Of a stretch of 64,000 nt of DNA, positions 44,460 to 52,560 are shown in pieces. Position 1 is the first letter of the stretch. Each line of letters opens with the position of its first letter. The position numbers were made by a program, and so were the translations under genes. The notes under the pieces were generated by a model, which had not been told where the DNA came from, did not search any database, and was given only the letters and a program-made list of their open reading frames with translations. Source of the DNA: an uncultured Desulfobacteraceae bacterium (GTDB lineage: Bacteria > Desulfobacterota > Desulfobacteria > Desulfobacterales > UBA5852); contig CAJXSL010000006.1 of the NCBI GenBank assembly GCA_913060875.1, positions 124,001-188,000 of the forward strand. Direction: 5' to 3'.

Positions 44460-45134
44460 ATGCAGATCGATTACAACCATTGGGAAAATATCCTGCGGCG
44501 CAGTGCCGCTTCGTTCGGTATCGTCTTGTCCGACCAACAGATTCGGCAATTTTTAATACATGGCGAAGAATTGCAGCGATGGACGCGGAGAACGAATCTT
44601 ACGGCAATTAAAGAGGTCGAAGAAATAGCCATAAAGCACTTTATTGATTCAATCGCGCCGTCGATATACTTTGAACCGATGCACGATGTTCTTGATATCG
44701 GATCCGGTGGCGGGTTCCCCGGATTGCCGCTAAAGGTTCTTTATCCGCATATACATTTGACGTTGATTGATGCGGTTCGCAAAAAGGCAAGTTTTCTTAA
44801 ACACATGGTTCGTTTGATAGCTGTAAAGGATACCGACGTAATTCATGGAAGGGTTGAGGCGCTTTCTACACGGCATGAGATGGCACTTTTTGATACCATT
44901 ATTTCTCGCGCTTATAGCAACATAACGATTATTCTGAAAAATGCGCTGCCGCTGCTGAAACCGGGAGGTCAGATTCTTATCTGGAAAGGACCTTCCCCCG
45001 ACAATGAGATCAAGGCGGCTAACGCTGTTATCGAACGCCAACGGCGGTTGTTAACCCTAAAGGTGCGACCCTATGCGTTGCCGGAAATATCCGCACAGCG
45101 TACGCTTATTGCCATACATGCGTCCGATGTATAG
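44460..45134 (+). CDS. rsmG: 16S rRNA (guanine-527-N7)-methyltransferase
   Basis: SAM-dependent methyltransferase of 224 residues (RsmG/GidB), which makes m7G at position 527 of 16S rRNA; loss gives low-level streptomycin resistance in other bacteria. Family motifs: NLTAIKEVEEIAIKHFIDSI near residue 46, SAM-binding DIGSGGGFPGLPL near 75, and IISRAYSN near 148. ATG 44460 is preferred to TTG 44442, which lies inside the preceding terminator. It is followed by the DUF368 gene on the same strand. The usual mnmG/parA/parB neighbours are not present. Confidence 0.95.
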   Translation: MQIDYNHWENILRRSAASFGIVLSDQQIRQFLIHGEELQRWTRRTNLTAIKEVEEIAIKHFIDSIAPSIYFEPMHDVLDIGSGGGFPGLPLKVLYPHIHLTLIDAVRKKASFLKHMVRLIAVKDTDVIHGRVEALSTRHEMALFDTIISRAYSNITIILKNALPLLKPGGQILIWKGPSPDNEIKAANAVIERQRRLLTLKVRPYALPEISAQRTLIAIHASDV

Positions 45135-45171
45135 CTTCGCCGCGTGGTCTGTTAAATGAGGAGCGTAATCG

Positions 45172-46125
45172 TTGTCCCAACGTTTTAAAAATATGAATAA
45201 TCATTGGGGAAGTCATAACCGTTCCAAACGGTCGCTAAGGGCTGCGATGGTTTTGTTTGCCAAAGGATTCATTATGGGGGCTTCCGATGTGGTCCCTGGT
45301 GTGTCCGGTGGCACAATGGCGCTGATTCTCGGAATCTATGAGAAACTCATTCTGTCCATAAAAATGTTTGATAGCAGGTTGTTACGCCTGGTCTTGCGGG
45401 GGCGCTTCAAACAGGCAGCGAGCACGATACCTTTTGGATTTCTGTTACCCTTGGGATTTGGCATTCTGACCGCTATTTTTACCATGGCACGGGGGCTTGG
45501 TTGGCTGCTGGAAAACTATCCTTCGGCAATATGGTCTTTTTTTTTCGGGCTTGTGCTGGCATCCGCTATGGTGGTGGCCAGAAGAATTGATAAATGGGAT
45601 TGGAAGACCGCCGCAAGCTTTCTAATGGCAACTGCGGGAGCCTATGTTTTGGTCGGGATGGTACCCTTGAATACACCGCAAACAATTCCGTATATTTTCA
45701 TGTGTGGCGCCATTGCCATATGTGCGATGATCCTACCGGGTATTTCCGGATCCTTTATTTTAGTCTTGCTGGGAAAATATAAATATATCCTGGATGCCGT
45801 GGCAACATTCGATTTAAGCGTACTTTTCGTATTCACCATTGGAACGATCTCGGGCATTATGATTTTTGTACGCCTCCTTAGCTGGCTCCTTCGCCACTAT
45901 TACCGAATCACCATGGCCGCCTTGACGGGCCTTATGATCGGTTCACTGCGTAAAATTTGGCCGTGGAAATCAATCGCCGCACCGAACACCGATGGGTCCG
46001 TTGGCGATGTTGTTTTTGTTAACATATTACCCCAAGAAGTCGACGGTCATTTGTTCTTAGCCATTGCCTTAGCGATAATTGGTGGGCTTATGGTTGTATT
46101 CCTGCAACGTCTCGCTGAGAAATAG
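45172..46125 (+). CDS. DUF368 family (PopT-like) polyprenyl-phosphate transporter
   Basis: Polytopic membrane protein of 317 residues, TTG start at 45172 supported by GAGGAG at 8 bases; ATG 45193 is an alternative. Signature near residue 36: GASDVVPGVSGGTMALILGIYE, and a second related motif AICAMILPGISGSFILVLLGKY near 185, the two inverted halves of the family. DUF368 proteins have been shown to be undecaprenyl-phosphate flippases (PopT), which return the lipid carrier to the inner face for cell-wall and glycan synthesis. Assignment to that role here is by family. Confidence 0.9.
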   Translation: MSQRFKNMNNHWGSHNRSKRSLRAAMVLFAKGFIMGASDVVPGVSGGTMALILGIYEKLILSIKMFDSRLLRLVLRGRFKQAASTIPFGFLLPLGFGILTAIFTMARGLGWLLENYPSAIWSFFFGLVLASAMVVARRIDKWDWKTAASFLMATAGAYVLVGMVPLNTPQTIPYIFMCGAIAICAMILPGISGSFILVLLGKYKYILDAVATFDLSVLFVFTIGTISGIMIFVRLLSWLLRHYYRITMAALTGLMIGSLRKIWPWKSIAAPNTDGSVGDVVFVNILPQEVDGHLFLAIALAIIGGLMVVFLQRLAEK

Positions 46126-46142
46126 AGATTTAGGGCATCTGG

Positions 46143-46670
46143 TCATTTTTTGCTTTTGCGAATTTCATTGGCCAGTTCAAATTCGATAATCTTTTTTAGG
46201 TCGGTTTTTTTAATCCCCGGAATAATCAGTGCCGGTCGTATGCGACGCGACCACCGTTTAAAAATACCGGTGTCTTTGTGGTCCTCAATTTCAACAATGC
46301 CTAAAAGGGAGTAGGATGCCTCAGAAGATGCAATGAGGGTAATCACATCCGGTGAACATCGCAGTGCATTTATAAAAAGATCTAATTCGTTGCGGGTCCA
46401 TCGCGGGCTAAAAATCAACTGACTTATTTTCTTGAAATATCCCTGCAGAAGCCATTGCCCCGCCCGCCGGTTGTTGATCAGGGCCACCGCTGAGAAAGCC
46501 TTCCGGGTGCCGCCCTCTTGATAAACCTGGCGATTGTAGCTCAGATAACGTACGTTTTGTGTGTTATCCGGAACACCACTGATAATAAGAACCTCTTTGA
46601 GATCCGCACTATCCGAAGAGAACACCCGCTGTGTGGCTTCAAGGAGGTCGTTAATGAAATCAGCGCTCAT
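46143..46670 (-). CDS. Hypothetical protein
   Basis: Unrecognised protein of 175 residues without signal peptide or membrane helix. It has mixed alpha/beta character: LKEVLIISGVPDN near residue 24, AFSAVALINNRRAGQWLL near 58, DVITLIASSEASYSLLGIVEIEDHK near 108, and a basic C-terminal tail (ANEIRKSKK). Codon use matches neighbours. It lies convergent to the DUF368 gene and upstream... on the minus strand after the phosphodiesterase gene, so may be the last gene of that operon. No function can be proposed. Confidence 0.6.
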   Translation of the reverse strand: MSADFINDLLEATQRVFSSDSADLKEVLIISGVPDNTQNVRYLSYNRQVYQEGGTRKAFSAVALINNRRAGQWLLQGYFKKISQLIFSPRWTRNELDLFINALRCSPDVITLIASSEASYSLLGIVEIEDHKDTGIFKRWSRRIRPALIIPGIKKTDLKKIIEFELANEIRKSKK

Positions 46671-46745
46671 TGGTCACAAGCTCCTATCCCGGATCGTTCC
46701 TGATTATAGTGGCATGCCTGCTACGTCCTGCTCATTAGCCGGGCT

Positions 46746-47246
46746 CTAAAAATCGATATGACGGCAAAGGATGCGATGGTTGGCAATGTCGACTATCGCA
46801 ACAGAGGGATGATGTCCTCCTCGCGGAAAAGAGGCACTGCCTGGATTGAGATAAATAACCCCATTTTTTTCGATTAGCGAGGGCCGATGGGTATGACCGC
46901 TGACGACAACCCGTATACCGGATGCCTCCGGATCCAAACCGATATGGCTTAGATCGTGAATCATGTAAATGAGTGTCCCGCCGGCTTCAATGTATTCCTC
47001 TGATGGCAGTGCCTGTGTCCAATTGCCAAAATCCATATTGCCGCGAACCGGACAGACATGGCCAATGTCTGCTAATGACTTCAATACCTTTGGGTTGTCG
47101 ATATCACCGGCATGAAGGATGAGATCCGTTCCGGTTAAGGCATCAAGAACTTGGCTGTCAAGATGGCCGTGTGTATCGGAAAGGACTCCAACTTTAACGC
47201 TATCGCGGCGCGCAAGTGGCGTATCGTGCTGATGTTTAGCGTGCAT
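46746..47246 (-). CDS. YfcE/MJ0936-type metallophosphodiesterase
   Basis: Calcineurin-like phosphodiesterase of 166 residues. Metal-binding motifs are in family order: VGVLSDTHGHLD near residue 17, DLILHAGDIDNP near 36, VRGNMDFG near 60 (GNCD-type, with Met-Asp), YMIHDLSHIG near 87 (usually GH; here IHDL), and VVSGHTHRPSLIE near 107. ATG 47246 overlaps the end of the upstream gene by 11 bases, implying coupled translation. Family members hydrolyse phosphodiesters such as bis-pNPP or cyclic nucleotides in vitro. Its pairing with a cNMP-binding/PilZ protein is suggestive but unproven. Confidence 0.87.
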   Translation of the reverse strand: MHAKHQHDTPLARRDSVKVGVLSDTHGHLDSQVLDALTGTDLILHAGDIDNPKVLKSLADIGHVCPVRGNMDFGNWTQALPSEEYIEAGGTLIYMIHDLSHIGLDPEASGIRVVVSGHTHRPSLIEKNGVIYLNPGSASFPRGGHHPSVAIVDIANHRILCRHIDF

Positions 47247-48354
47247 GGTACAAATTATCGGCAAAAACGAGCAACAAACCACTTAAATTGGGCGACATGG
47301 CATTGAACTGAATGCCAAGCGCCTGGGCATCCCCAGGCTCTGTGGAAATGATCTGGGACCAAATAATTTTACCTTTGATATTTAACGTCATGGCGTCGTT
47401 TGGCGGACTCATCATAATGGTGACGGATTTCCCAATAAGCTGGCTGGGTCGGGATGGCTGTGTGTCACCGTCTAGGACAAGGCACGCCCCGCCAATCGAC
47501 AAATCCCGTGCAAAACCGCTGAGCTTTAAAAGAGAGGTTAATTCGTCGTATTCGTGAACTTCTAATGTGACCCTTACCGGAATCGAATGGCGGCGAAGTT
47601 TGCGGTCGACATGGGGGGCGGGATTTCGTTGGCGATGGTTAGCGAACAACTCTGATACGGCCGGCCCAATGGAAGGAAACAGTTCGCTGATGTCAATCAG
47701 GCTTTCACGGGATATCTTGACCAGTTCCACTCGTGTTGCGGTTTCCGTGTAGGATTGTGAAAAATGATCTTCCTCCAAGGGGAAAATTTCACCGAAAATT
47801 TCGGATTCGATGCTTTCCAGGCACTGATCACGTTCTTCGGATTGCTGGACGGAGGGATAGGTGCGGCGACGGAGTTGGCCGGAGACGACCATGTAAAGGC
47901 TGTTTTCAGGGTCACCGAATTTTTTGACCATTTTACCGGCGGGAAGCACGATGCGTTCCAGTCGTGTGATGAGGGCGATAAGCTCTCTGAAAGAGAGACC
48001 GGCGAAAAACATATTCAACGGCGTCGCTCGTGGATTGTTTTCGATAAGGCTGTGATAGAATTGCTTAATGGCTTTGAAGGAGGGTTTTACGATTTGCCAT
48101 TGCATCATTTTGGCAACAACGGCTTGGAGTACGAATCCCGAATCGATGAAAATAGCGGCGGTTTTGTCATAGTACTCCGCCGCGGCTGCAAATGACTTGC
48201 GCTTTATCAAAAGGTCAGCCAGGGCGCGGTGAAGATGCGGATTACCGGGAAAAATTTTAAGCATGCTTTGAAATTCACCAATGGAGTCAATGGTGATCGA
48301 CCCATCCGTGATTTGGTTGACAATGCTGCTTTGCAATTTGGCGGTATTAGCCAA
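47236..48354 (-). CDS. TPR, cyclic-nucleotide-binding and PilZ protein
   Basis: Protein of 372 residues with three parts. Residues 30-115 are TPR-like helices (NPHLHRALADLLIKRKSFAAAAEYY). Residues 120-230 form a cNMP-binding fold (FRELIALITRLERIVLPAGKMV; SLYMVVSGQLRRR; EIFGEIFPLEE; ATRVELVKISRESL), though the phosphate-binding cassette is divergent. The C-terminus is a PilZ domain: RKLRRHSIPV gives an R..RR motif near residue 253, FARDLSIGGACL matches the D.S.GG motif, and QALGIQFNAM closes the barrel. The intact PilZ motifs favour c-di-GMP binding. It would join two nucleotide signals in one protein. Operon with the phosphodiesterase and the DUF2062 protein. Confidence 0.85.
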   Translation of the reverse strand: MANTAKLQSSIVNQITDGSITIDSIGEFQSMLKIFPGNPHLHRALADLLIKRKSFAAAAEYYDKTAAIFIDSGFVLQAVVAKMMQWQIVKPSFKAIKQFYHSLIENNPRATPLNMFFAGLSFRELIALITRLERIVLPAGKMVKKFGDPENSLYMVVSGQLRRRTYPSVQQSEERDQCLESIESEIFGEIFPLEEDHFSQSYTETATRVELVKISRESLIDISELFPSIGPAVSELFANHRQRNPAPHVDRKLRRHSIPVRVTLEVHEYDELTSLLKLSGFARDLSIGGACLVLDGDTQPSRPSQLIGKSVTIMMSPPNDAMTLNIKGKIIWSQIISTEPGDAQALGIQFNAMSPNLSGLLLVFADNLYHAR

Positions 48355-48369
48355 GAAAATCTCCCTGCG

Positions 48370-48957
48370 CTAACGGCGTTTTTTCTTTTTTTTCTTTTTC
48401 TTTTTGCGTGAAGCTTTGGTCTTGAATTTTTGGGCAAGGGTGTATTTTTTAACTTCCAGCTTTATGCGAATGGATTTGCGGTACTCCGTAATCGCTTTGA
48501 AAGCGAAATAGTATCCCACGCCCGCCAGCGGCAGACCGACAACAATCCCTCCCACCAGGAGAATACCGATAATTTCAGGGGCACTGCGAAGGGTGTAAAG
48601 CAGTGCATCCAAGTTAAACGCGTTGGGTAATTTATAGCCATCCTGGATTAAAAGTACCTTGGCGCCGGTGTAATAGGTGATGCCGTAAATGATCGGCGCT
48701 GAAATCGGGTTAGAAATCCAAACGGCCAAAGCGGCTGAAAATTTATTCCATTTAAACAGTGCCGCCACTGGGACGGCGATCGCCGTGTGAAGCCCCATAA
48801 AGGGACTCATGCCAACAAACAGGCCCAATGCAAATCCGCGTGCAATTTCCTTAGGGGTTCCACGAATTTTAAGAAACCGGCTGTAGGCCTTCTTAAGAGG
48901 CTCCATCCAACGGTTACCGGAACCGCGCAATTCATTCTGAGGTATATCTTCTGACAT
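48370..48957 (-). CDS. DUF2062 membrane protein with poly-lysine tail
   Basis: Protein of 195 residues, DUF2062 family: GTPKEIARGFALGLFVGMSPF near residue 33, LWISNP-type AVWISNPISAPIIYG near 80, then a transmembrane pair and EIIGILLVGGIVVGLPLAGVGYYFAF near 130. It ends in a run of nine lysines and two arginines encoded by an A-rich tract (48370-48400 on the complement), which could slip. DUF2062 proteins often lie beside glycosyltransferase or lipid-carrier genes; function unknown. First gene of a minus-strand run with the cNMP/PilZ and phosphodiesterase genes. Confidence 0.85.
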   Translation of the reverse strand: MSEDIPQNELRGSGNRWMEPLKKAYSRFLKIRGTPKEIARGFALGLFVGMSPFMGLHTAIAVPVAALFKWNKFSAALAVWISNPISAPIIYGITYYTGAKVLLIQDGYKLPNAFNLDALLYTLRSAPEIIGILLVGGIVVGLPLAGVGYYFAFKAITEYRKSIRIKLEVKKYTLAQKFKTKASRKKKKKKKKKRR

Positions 48958-49300
48958 AACACATCATTAGAGCCTGACGATGTCAGTTGCAATGCCCCTG
49001 ATGGTGGCTGTTGATTCAAAGGTTTCGGAACGGCTGTATTGCCGGGATTATACCATTGGGTTCTCTGAAAACGGGCCTATGCTCCCGTCCAAAGAAGGTC
49101 CAAACGAACATTTCATTGAACCATTTCGCTTCTGTTTTGTAAAGGAAATAAGGTTGGATAGGCTATGGGTTTTATGCTATGAACGCGTCGATATTACACT
49201 ATGGAAATTCCTAAGGCCAGTAGGATTCAGTGGTGTCATCGCTATCACGATGCCCTAGCAGAGGACTGCTGGCCGAAGGACAGACAGCGAGGAGCGATAC
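48958..49300. other. Gene-free interval, 343 bases
   Basis: Divergent gap between the DUF2062 gene and the universal stress gene; promoters of both must lie here. I see no convincing -35/-10 pair. A 92-codon frame at 48980-49258 lacks an SD and known features and is not accepted. The overall composition shifts from AT-richer on the left to GC-richer on the right. Confidence 0.45.
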
Positions 49301-49693
49301 ATGAAGATTCTAGTCGCTTTTGAGGGATCGAATGCCGCCAATGCCGCGTTGGAACTCGCCGTGAAACATGCCCGGGCCTTTGACGGTCAGCTCGTGCTGG
49401 CCTGGTCGATGGCCAAAGGTGGTGAAGACGAGCAGGAAACCATCCAGCACGCGGAAAAGAAACTGGCTTACTGGAAAGGCCATCTGGAACAACAGGGCCT
49501 GGACTGTCAGACCCATTTGCTGATCCGGGGTGTTGAGGCCGGGGAGGATCTGGTGCGTTTTGCCGTTGAACTTGAAGCGGATGAAATCATCATGGGGGTT
49601 CGCCGGCGGTCGAAAGTGGGGAAATTATTGTTTGGCTCCACAGCGCAATATGTCATCCTGAATGCGCCCTGTCCTGTGGTAACCGTTCGTTAG
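49301..49693 (+). CDS. Universal stress protein, UspA family
   Basis: Single-domain protein of 130 residues. The start MKILVAFEGSNAANAALELA is the usual first strand and ADP-binding loop, and the nucleotide-binding motif GVRRRSKVGKLLFGST near residue 100 fits G-2x-G-9x-G-S/T with a changed spacing in the middle, followed by the conserved end NAPCPVVTVR. ATP-binding Usps act as stress or energy sensors. ATG 49301 follows GAGGAG. It is 128 bases before the ABC importer genes and may be separate. Confidence 0.9.
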   Translation: MKILVAFEGSNAANAALELAVKHARAFDGQLVLAWSMAKGGEDEQETIQHAEKKLAYWKGHLEQQGLDCQTHLLIRGVEAGEDLVRFAVELEADEIIMGVRRRSKVGKLLFGSTAQYVILNAPCPVVTVR

Positions 49694-49820
49694 TAACGTT
49701 ATCTTCCGTCAAGGCCGGGCCTGGGGGCAGGGCTGAATCCGGTTGATGGGCGATATCCTGTTAGTGTCGGACATAAGATGCGGACATAAGATGTGCCCCA
49801 ACGTTATGGAAGGAGGTGCA

Positions 49821-50789
49821 ATGAAAAAAATACAATTGATTGCCATTATGATGATGGTCCTGGCCATGCCCTTGGCAGGGGCTGCCGATCCAGGCTACCA
49901 GATTTCGGTGAGCCAATTTGTGGAACATCCTGCACTGGATGCTGTGTTAAAAGGGTTCCAGGATTATTTGGCCGAAGAAGGCATTAAGGCTGTCTATAAT
50001 GTTCACAATGCCCAGGCCAACATGGCCACGGCCGGTCAGATCGGCACCCAAATTATGGGCGAAAAGCCGGATCTCATTCTGGCCATCGCAACCCCGACTG
50101 CCCAGGCGGTGGCCCAGGCCCTTAAAAAAGCACCGCATATGCACGCGACCCCTTTCCTTTTTACCGCCATCACAAACCCTGTTGGCGCTGGATTGGTGAA
50201 GGATTTGAATCGCCCTGGGGGGAATATCAGTGGTGTTTCCGACCGGCTGCCCCTGGACCAACATATGGGGATGGTGCTCCGTTTCTTTCCCCGGTTAAAA
50301 ACCCTTGGCGTTATCTACAATGCCGGCGAAGCCAATTCCAAATCAACCGTGCGTGGAATTCAGGCTCTTGGAAAGGAAAAAGGCTTTGCGGTCATCGAGG
50401 CCACCGTATCCAAATCCAGCGATGTCTACCAGGCAACGAAGAGTCTCGTCGGTCGAGTTGACGCCGTTTTCATTCCCACCGACAATACGGTGGTGTCCGC
50501 TCTCGAATCCGCCATCAAAGTCTGTACCCAGGCTAAATTGGCCTTGTTCTGTGCCGATGTCGACAGTGTCAAACGGGGGGCCATTGCCGCCATGGGATTT
50601 GATTATTACAAGCATGGCCGTCAGACAGGTGCCATGGCGCAAAGGATCTTCAATGGGGCCAAGCCCGGTGACATGCCTGTTGAATCCCAGAAGGAACTGG
50701 AACTACACTTGAATCTGGCGTCTGCCCGGCAAATGGGCGTCAATGTGCCCCAGGCCATTGTCGATTCCGCCGATAAAACCTACGAATAA
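49821..50789 (+). CDS. TrpX-like ABC transporter substrate-binding protein
   Basis: Periplasmic protein of 322 residues, ABC_sub_bind family. ATG 49821 follows GGAGG and gives a signal peptide ending near GAADP (about residue 24). Family stretches are HPALDAVLKGFQDYLAEEG near residue 38, KPDLILAIATPTAQAVAQA near 88 and GAIAAMGFDYYKHGRQTG near 254. The same three-gene layout is the tryptophan/tyrosine-type importer (TrpXYZ) of some Gram-positives; in proteobacteria ligands are mostly unknown. First gene of the operon. Confidence 0.88.
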   Translation: MKKIQLIAIMMMVLAMPLAGAADPGYQISVSQFVEHPALDAVLKGFQDYLAEEGIKAVYNVHNAQANMATAGQIGTQIMGEKPDLILAIATPTAQAVAQALKKAPHMHATPFLFTAITNPVGAGLVKDLNRPGGNISGVSDRLPLDQHMGMVLRFFPRLKTLGVIYNAGEANSKSTVRGIQALGKEKGFAVIEATVSKSSDVYQATKSLVGRVDAVFIPTDNTVVSALESAIKVCTQAKLALFCADVDSVKRGAIAAMGFDYYKHGRQTGAMAQRIFNGAKPGDMPVESQKELELHLNLASARQMGVNVPQAIVDSADKTYE

Positions 50790-50809
50790 ACCGGGGTTTG
50801 GTATCGTTT

Positions 50810-51697
50810 ATGTCCTGGTATGCTGTCATCGGCGCCGTTGAGCAGGGTTTTCTATATGGCATCATGGTTGTCGGTGTATTTTTGACGTTCAGGGTTCTGG
50901 ATTTTCCGGATCTCACGGTGGATGGAAGCCTGCCTTTAGGCGCGGCCGTTTCCGCGGTGGCCATCACCCATGGCGTACACCCCTTTGCTGCTTTGGGATT
51001 GGCCATGGTTGCCGGTTTTCTGGCCGGCATGGTAACCGCTTTGCTCAACACCAAACTGAAAATTTTGCACCTGCTGGCTTCGATCCTGACCATGATCGCC
51101 CTTTATTCCATCAACATCCGCATCATGGACGGCCCGAATGTCTCCCTTTTAGGGGCGAACACCGTATTGGATCTATTGGTTCAGTGGGGATTGACCGGCT
51201 ATTGGGCGGCCCCCCTGCTTTATGGCATTCTGGCGGCCATCGTCACGGGGGCCGTGATATGGTTTCTCCATACGGAAATCGGTCTGGCCGTTCTGGCCAC
51301 CGGCGACAATCCGCGCATGATTACAGCCCAGGGGGTCAATACCCATCATATTATTCTTTTGGGTGTCGGGCTTTCCAATGCCATGGTCGCGCTGAGTGGT
51401 GCTTTGGTGGCCCAGAATCAGGGTGCCGCCGATGTCAACATGGGGGTGGGAACCATCATCGCAGGGCTGGCATCGGTTATCGTCGGTGAAACCGTATTCG
51501 GACACGGTGGGATCACGCGTGGCTGCATTGCCGCGCTTTTGGGCTCCATCGTTTATCGTGTGGCCATCGCCTTGGCGTTGGGGATCAAATGGGGCGCCTT
51601 TGCGTTTACGCCCAGTGATCTCAACCTGATCACGGCTCTTCTGGTTATCGGTGCGCTCATGACGCCCATGATCAAGAAAAAATGGAGCCGGCCATGA
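50810..51697 (+). CDS. TrpY-like ABC transporter permease
   Basis: Membrane permease of 295 residues, BPD_transp_2 family as in LivH-type and TrpY proteins: EQGFLYGIMVVGVFLTFRVLDFPDLTVDGS near residue 11 and GLASVIVGETVFG near 220, the coupling segment. ATG 50810 is preferred to TTG 50798. It lies 20 bases after the binding-protein gene and overlaps the ATPase gene (ATGA). Confidence 0.88.
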   Translation: MSWYAVIGAVEQGFLYGIMVVGVFLTFRVLDFPDLTVDGSLPLGAAVSAVAITHGVHPFAALGLAMVAGFLAGMVTALLNTKLKILHLLASILTMIALYSINIRIMDGPNVSLLGANTVLDLLVQWGLTGYWAAPLLYGILAAIVTGAVIWFLHTEIGLAVLATGDNPRMITAQGVNTHHIILLGVGLSNAMVALSGALVAQNQGAADVNMGVGTIIAGLASVIVGETVFGHGGITRGCIAALLGSIVYRVAIALALGIKWGAFAFTPSDLNLITALLVIGALMTPMIKKKWSRP

Positions 51698-52488
51698 TCC
51701 GCATTGCCGGGTATTCCCAATATTTTAACCGTGGCGGCGTCAACGAGGTCCTGGCACTTGAGAACGTCGATCTGCGACTTGAAAAGGGCGATTTCGTTAC
51801 CGTCATCGGCTCCAACGGAGCCGGGAAATCGACATTGCTTAATGGTTTGGCAGGGATGTACCCACCGGATGCCGGCACCATGTCCATCGGCGAATGGGAT
51901 GTGACCGCATGGGCTGAACATCGCCGGGCCGCCCACATCGGTCGGGTCTTCCAGGATCCGCTGGTGGGTACCTGTGCCTCGCTGAATATTGAACAGAATC
52001 TGGCGCTGGCCCTCAAACGGGGTCGGCCGCGCCGTTTGGGAATCGGTGTCAAACGCCGTCAACGCGACCATTTCCGGGAACAGTTGCGGACCATCGGACT
52101 GGGACTGGAAGATCGGTTGAAATCTTCGGTGGGGCTGCTTTCCGGAGGACAGCGGCAGGCCCTGACCATGGTCATGGCAACCATGGTGGACCCCGAAGTG
52201 CTGCTGCTGGACGAGCATACGGCCGCCCTGGATCCCAAAACAGCGCTTCAAATTCTTGAACTGACCGATCAGATTGTGCGGGCCAAACAGTTGACCACCC
52301 TGATGGTGACCCACAACATGGCCCAGGCCTTGACCTACGGCAACCGTTTGATCATGCTCCACCAGGGGCGCATTATCCTGGATGTCGCCGGAGAAGAGAA
52401 AACGTCCCTGACGGTCGATGAACTGCTGGAACGGTTTTACAGCGTCAAAGGGGAGGCATTTGCTCTGGATCGGTCCTTGTTGTGCTGA
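51694..52488 (+). CDS. TrpZ-like ABC transporter ATPase
   Basis: ATPase of 264 residues. Walker A GSNGAGKST near residue 41, signature LLSGGQRQALTMVMA near 148, Walker B LLLDEHTAALDP near 170 (DEHT as usual for this subgroup), switch His in VTHNMAQAL. ATG 51694, with GGAG at 7 bases, overlaps the permease stop. The operon ends with a hairpin terminator. Confidence 0.92.
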   Translation: MIRIAGYSQYFNRGGVNEVLALENVDLRLEKGDFVTVIGSNGAGKSTLLNGLAGMYPPDAGTMSIGEWDVTAWAEHRRAAHIGRVFQDPLVGTCASLNIEQNLALALKRGRPRRLGIGVKRRQRDHFREQLRTIGLGLEDRLKSSVGLLSGGQRQALTMVMATMVDPEVLLLDEHTAALDPKTALQILELTDQIVRAKQLTTLMVTHNMAQALTYGNRLIMLHQGRIILDVAGEEKTSLTVDELLERFYSVKGEAFALDRSLLC

Positions 52489-52516
52489 AGGCCTTTACCA
52501 CGCTTTGAACAAGGCG

Positions 52517-52560
52517 AGGGGCTGCTGATTCCACGGACGATAGCGGCAGCCCTAATTTTT
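52517..52560 (+). terminator. Terminator after the TrpXYZ-like operon
   Basis: Seven-base GC stem GGGCTGC/GCAGCCC (52519-52525 and 52546-52552) with a 20-base loop, followed by TAATTTTT. The right arm overlaps the stop codon of the convergent UPF0210 gene. Confidence 0.65.

Noticed and set aside
48980-49258. 92-codon frame upstream of the universal stress gene
   Set aside because: No SD or recognisable features, and it occupies the expected divergent promoter region.
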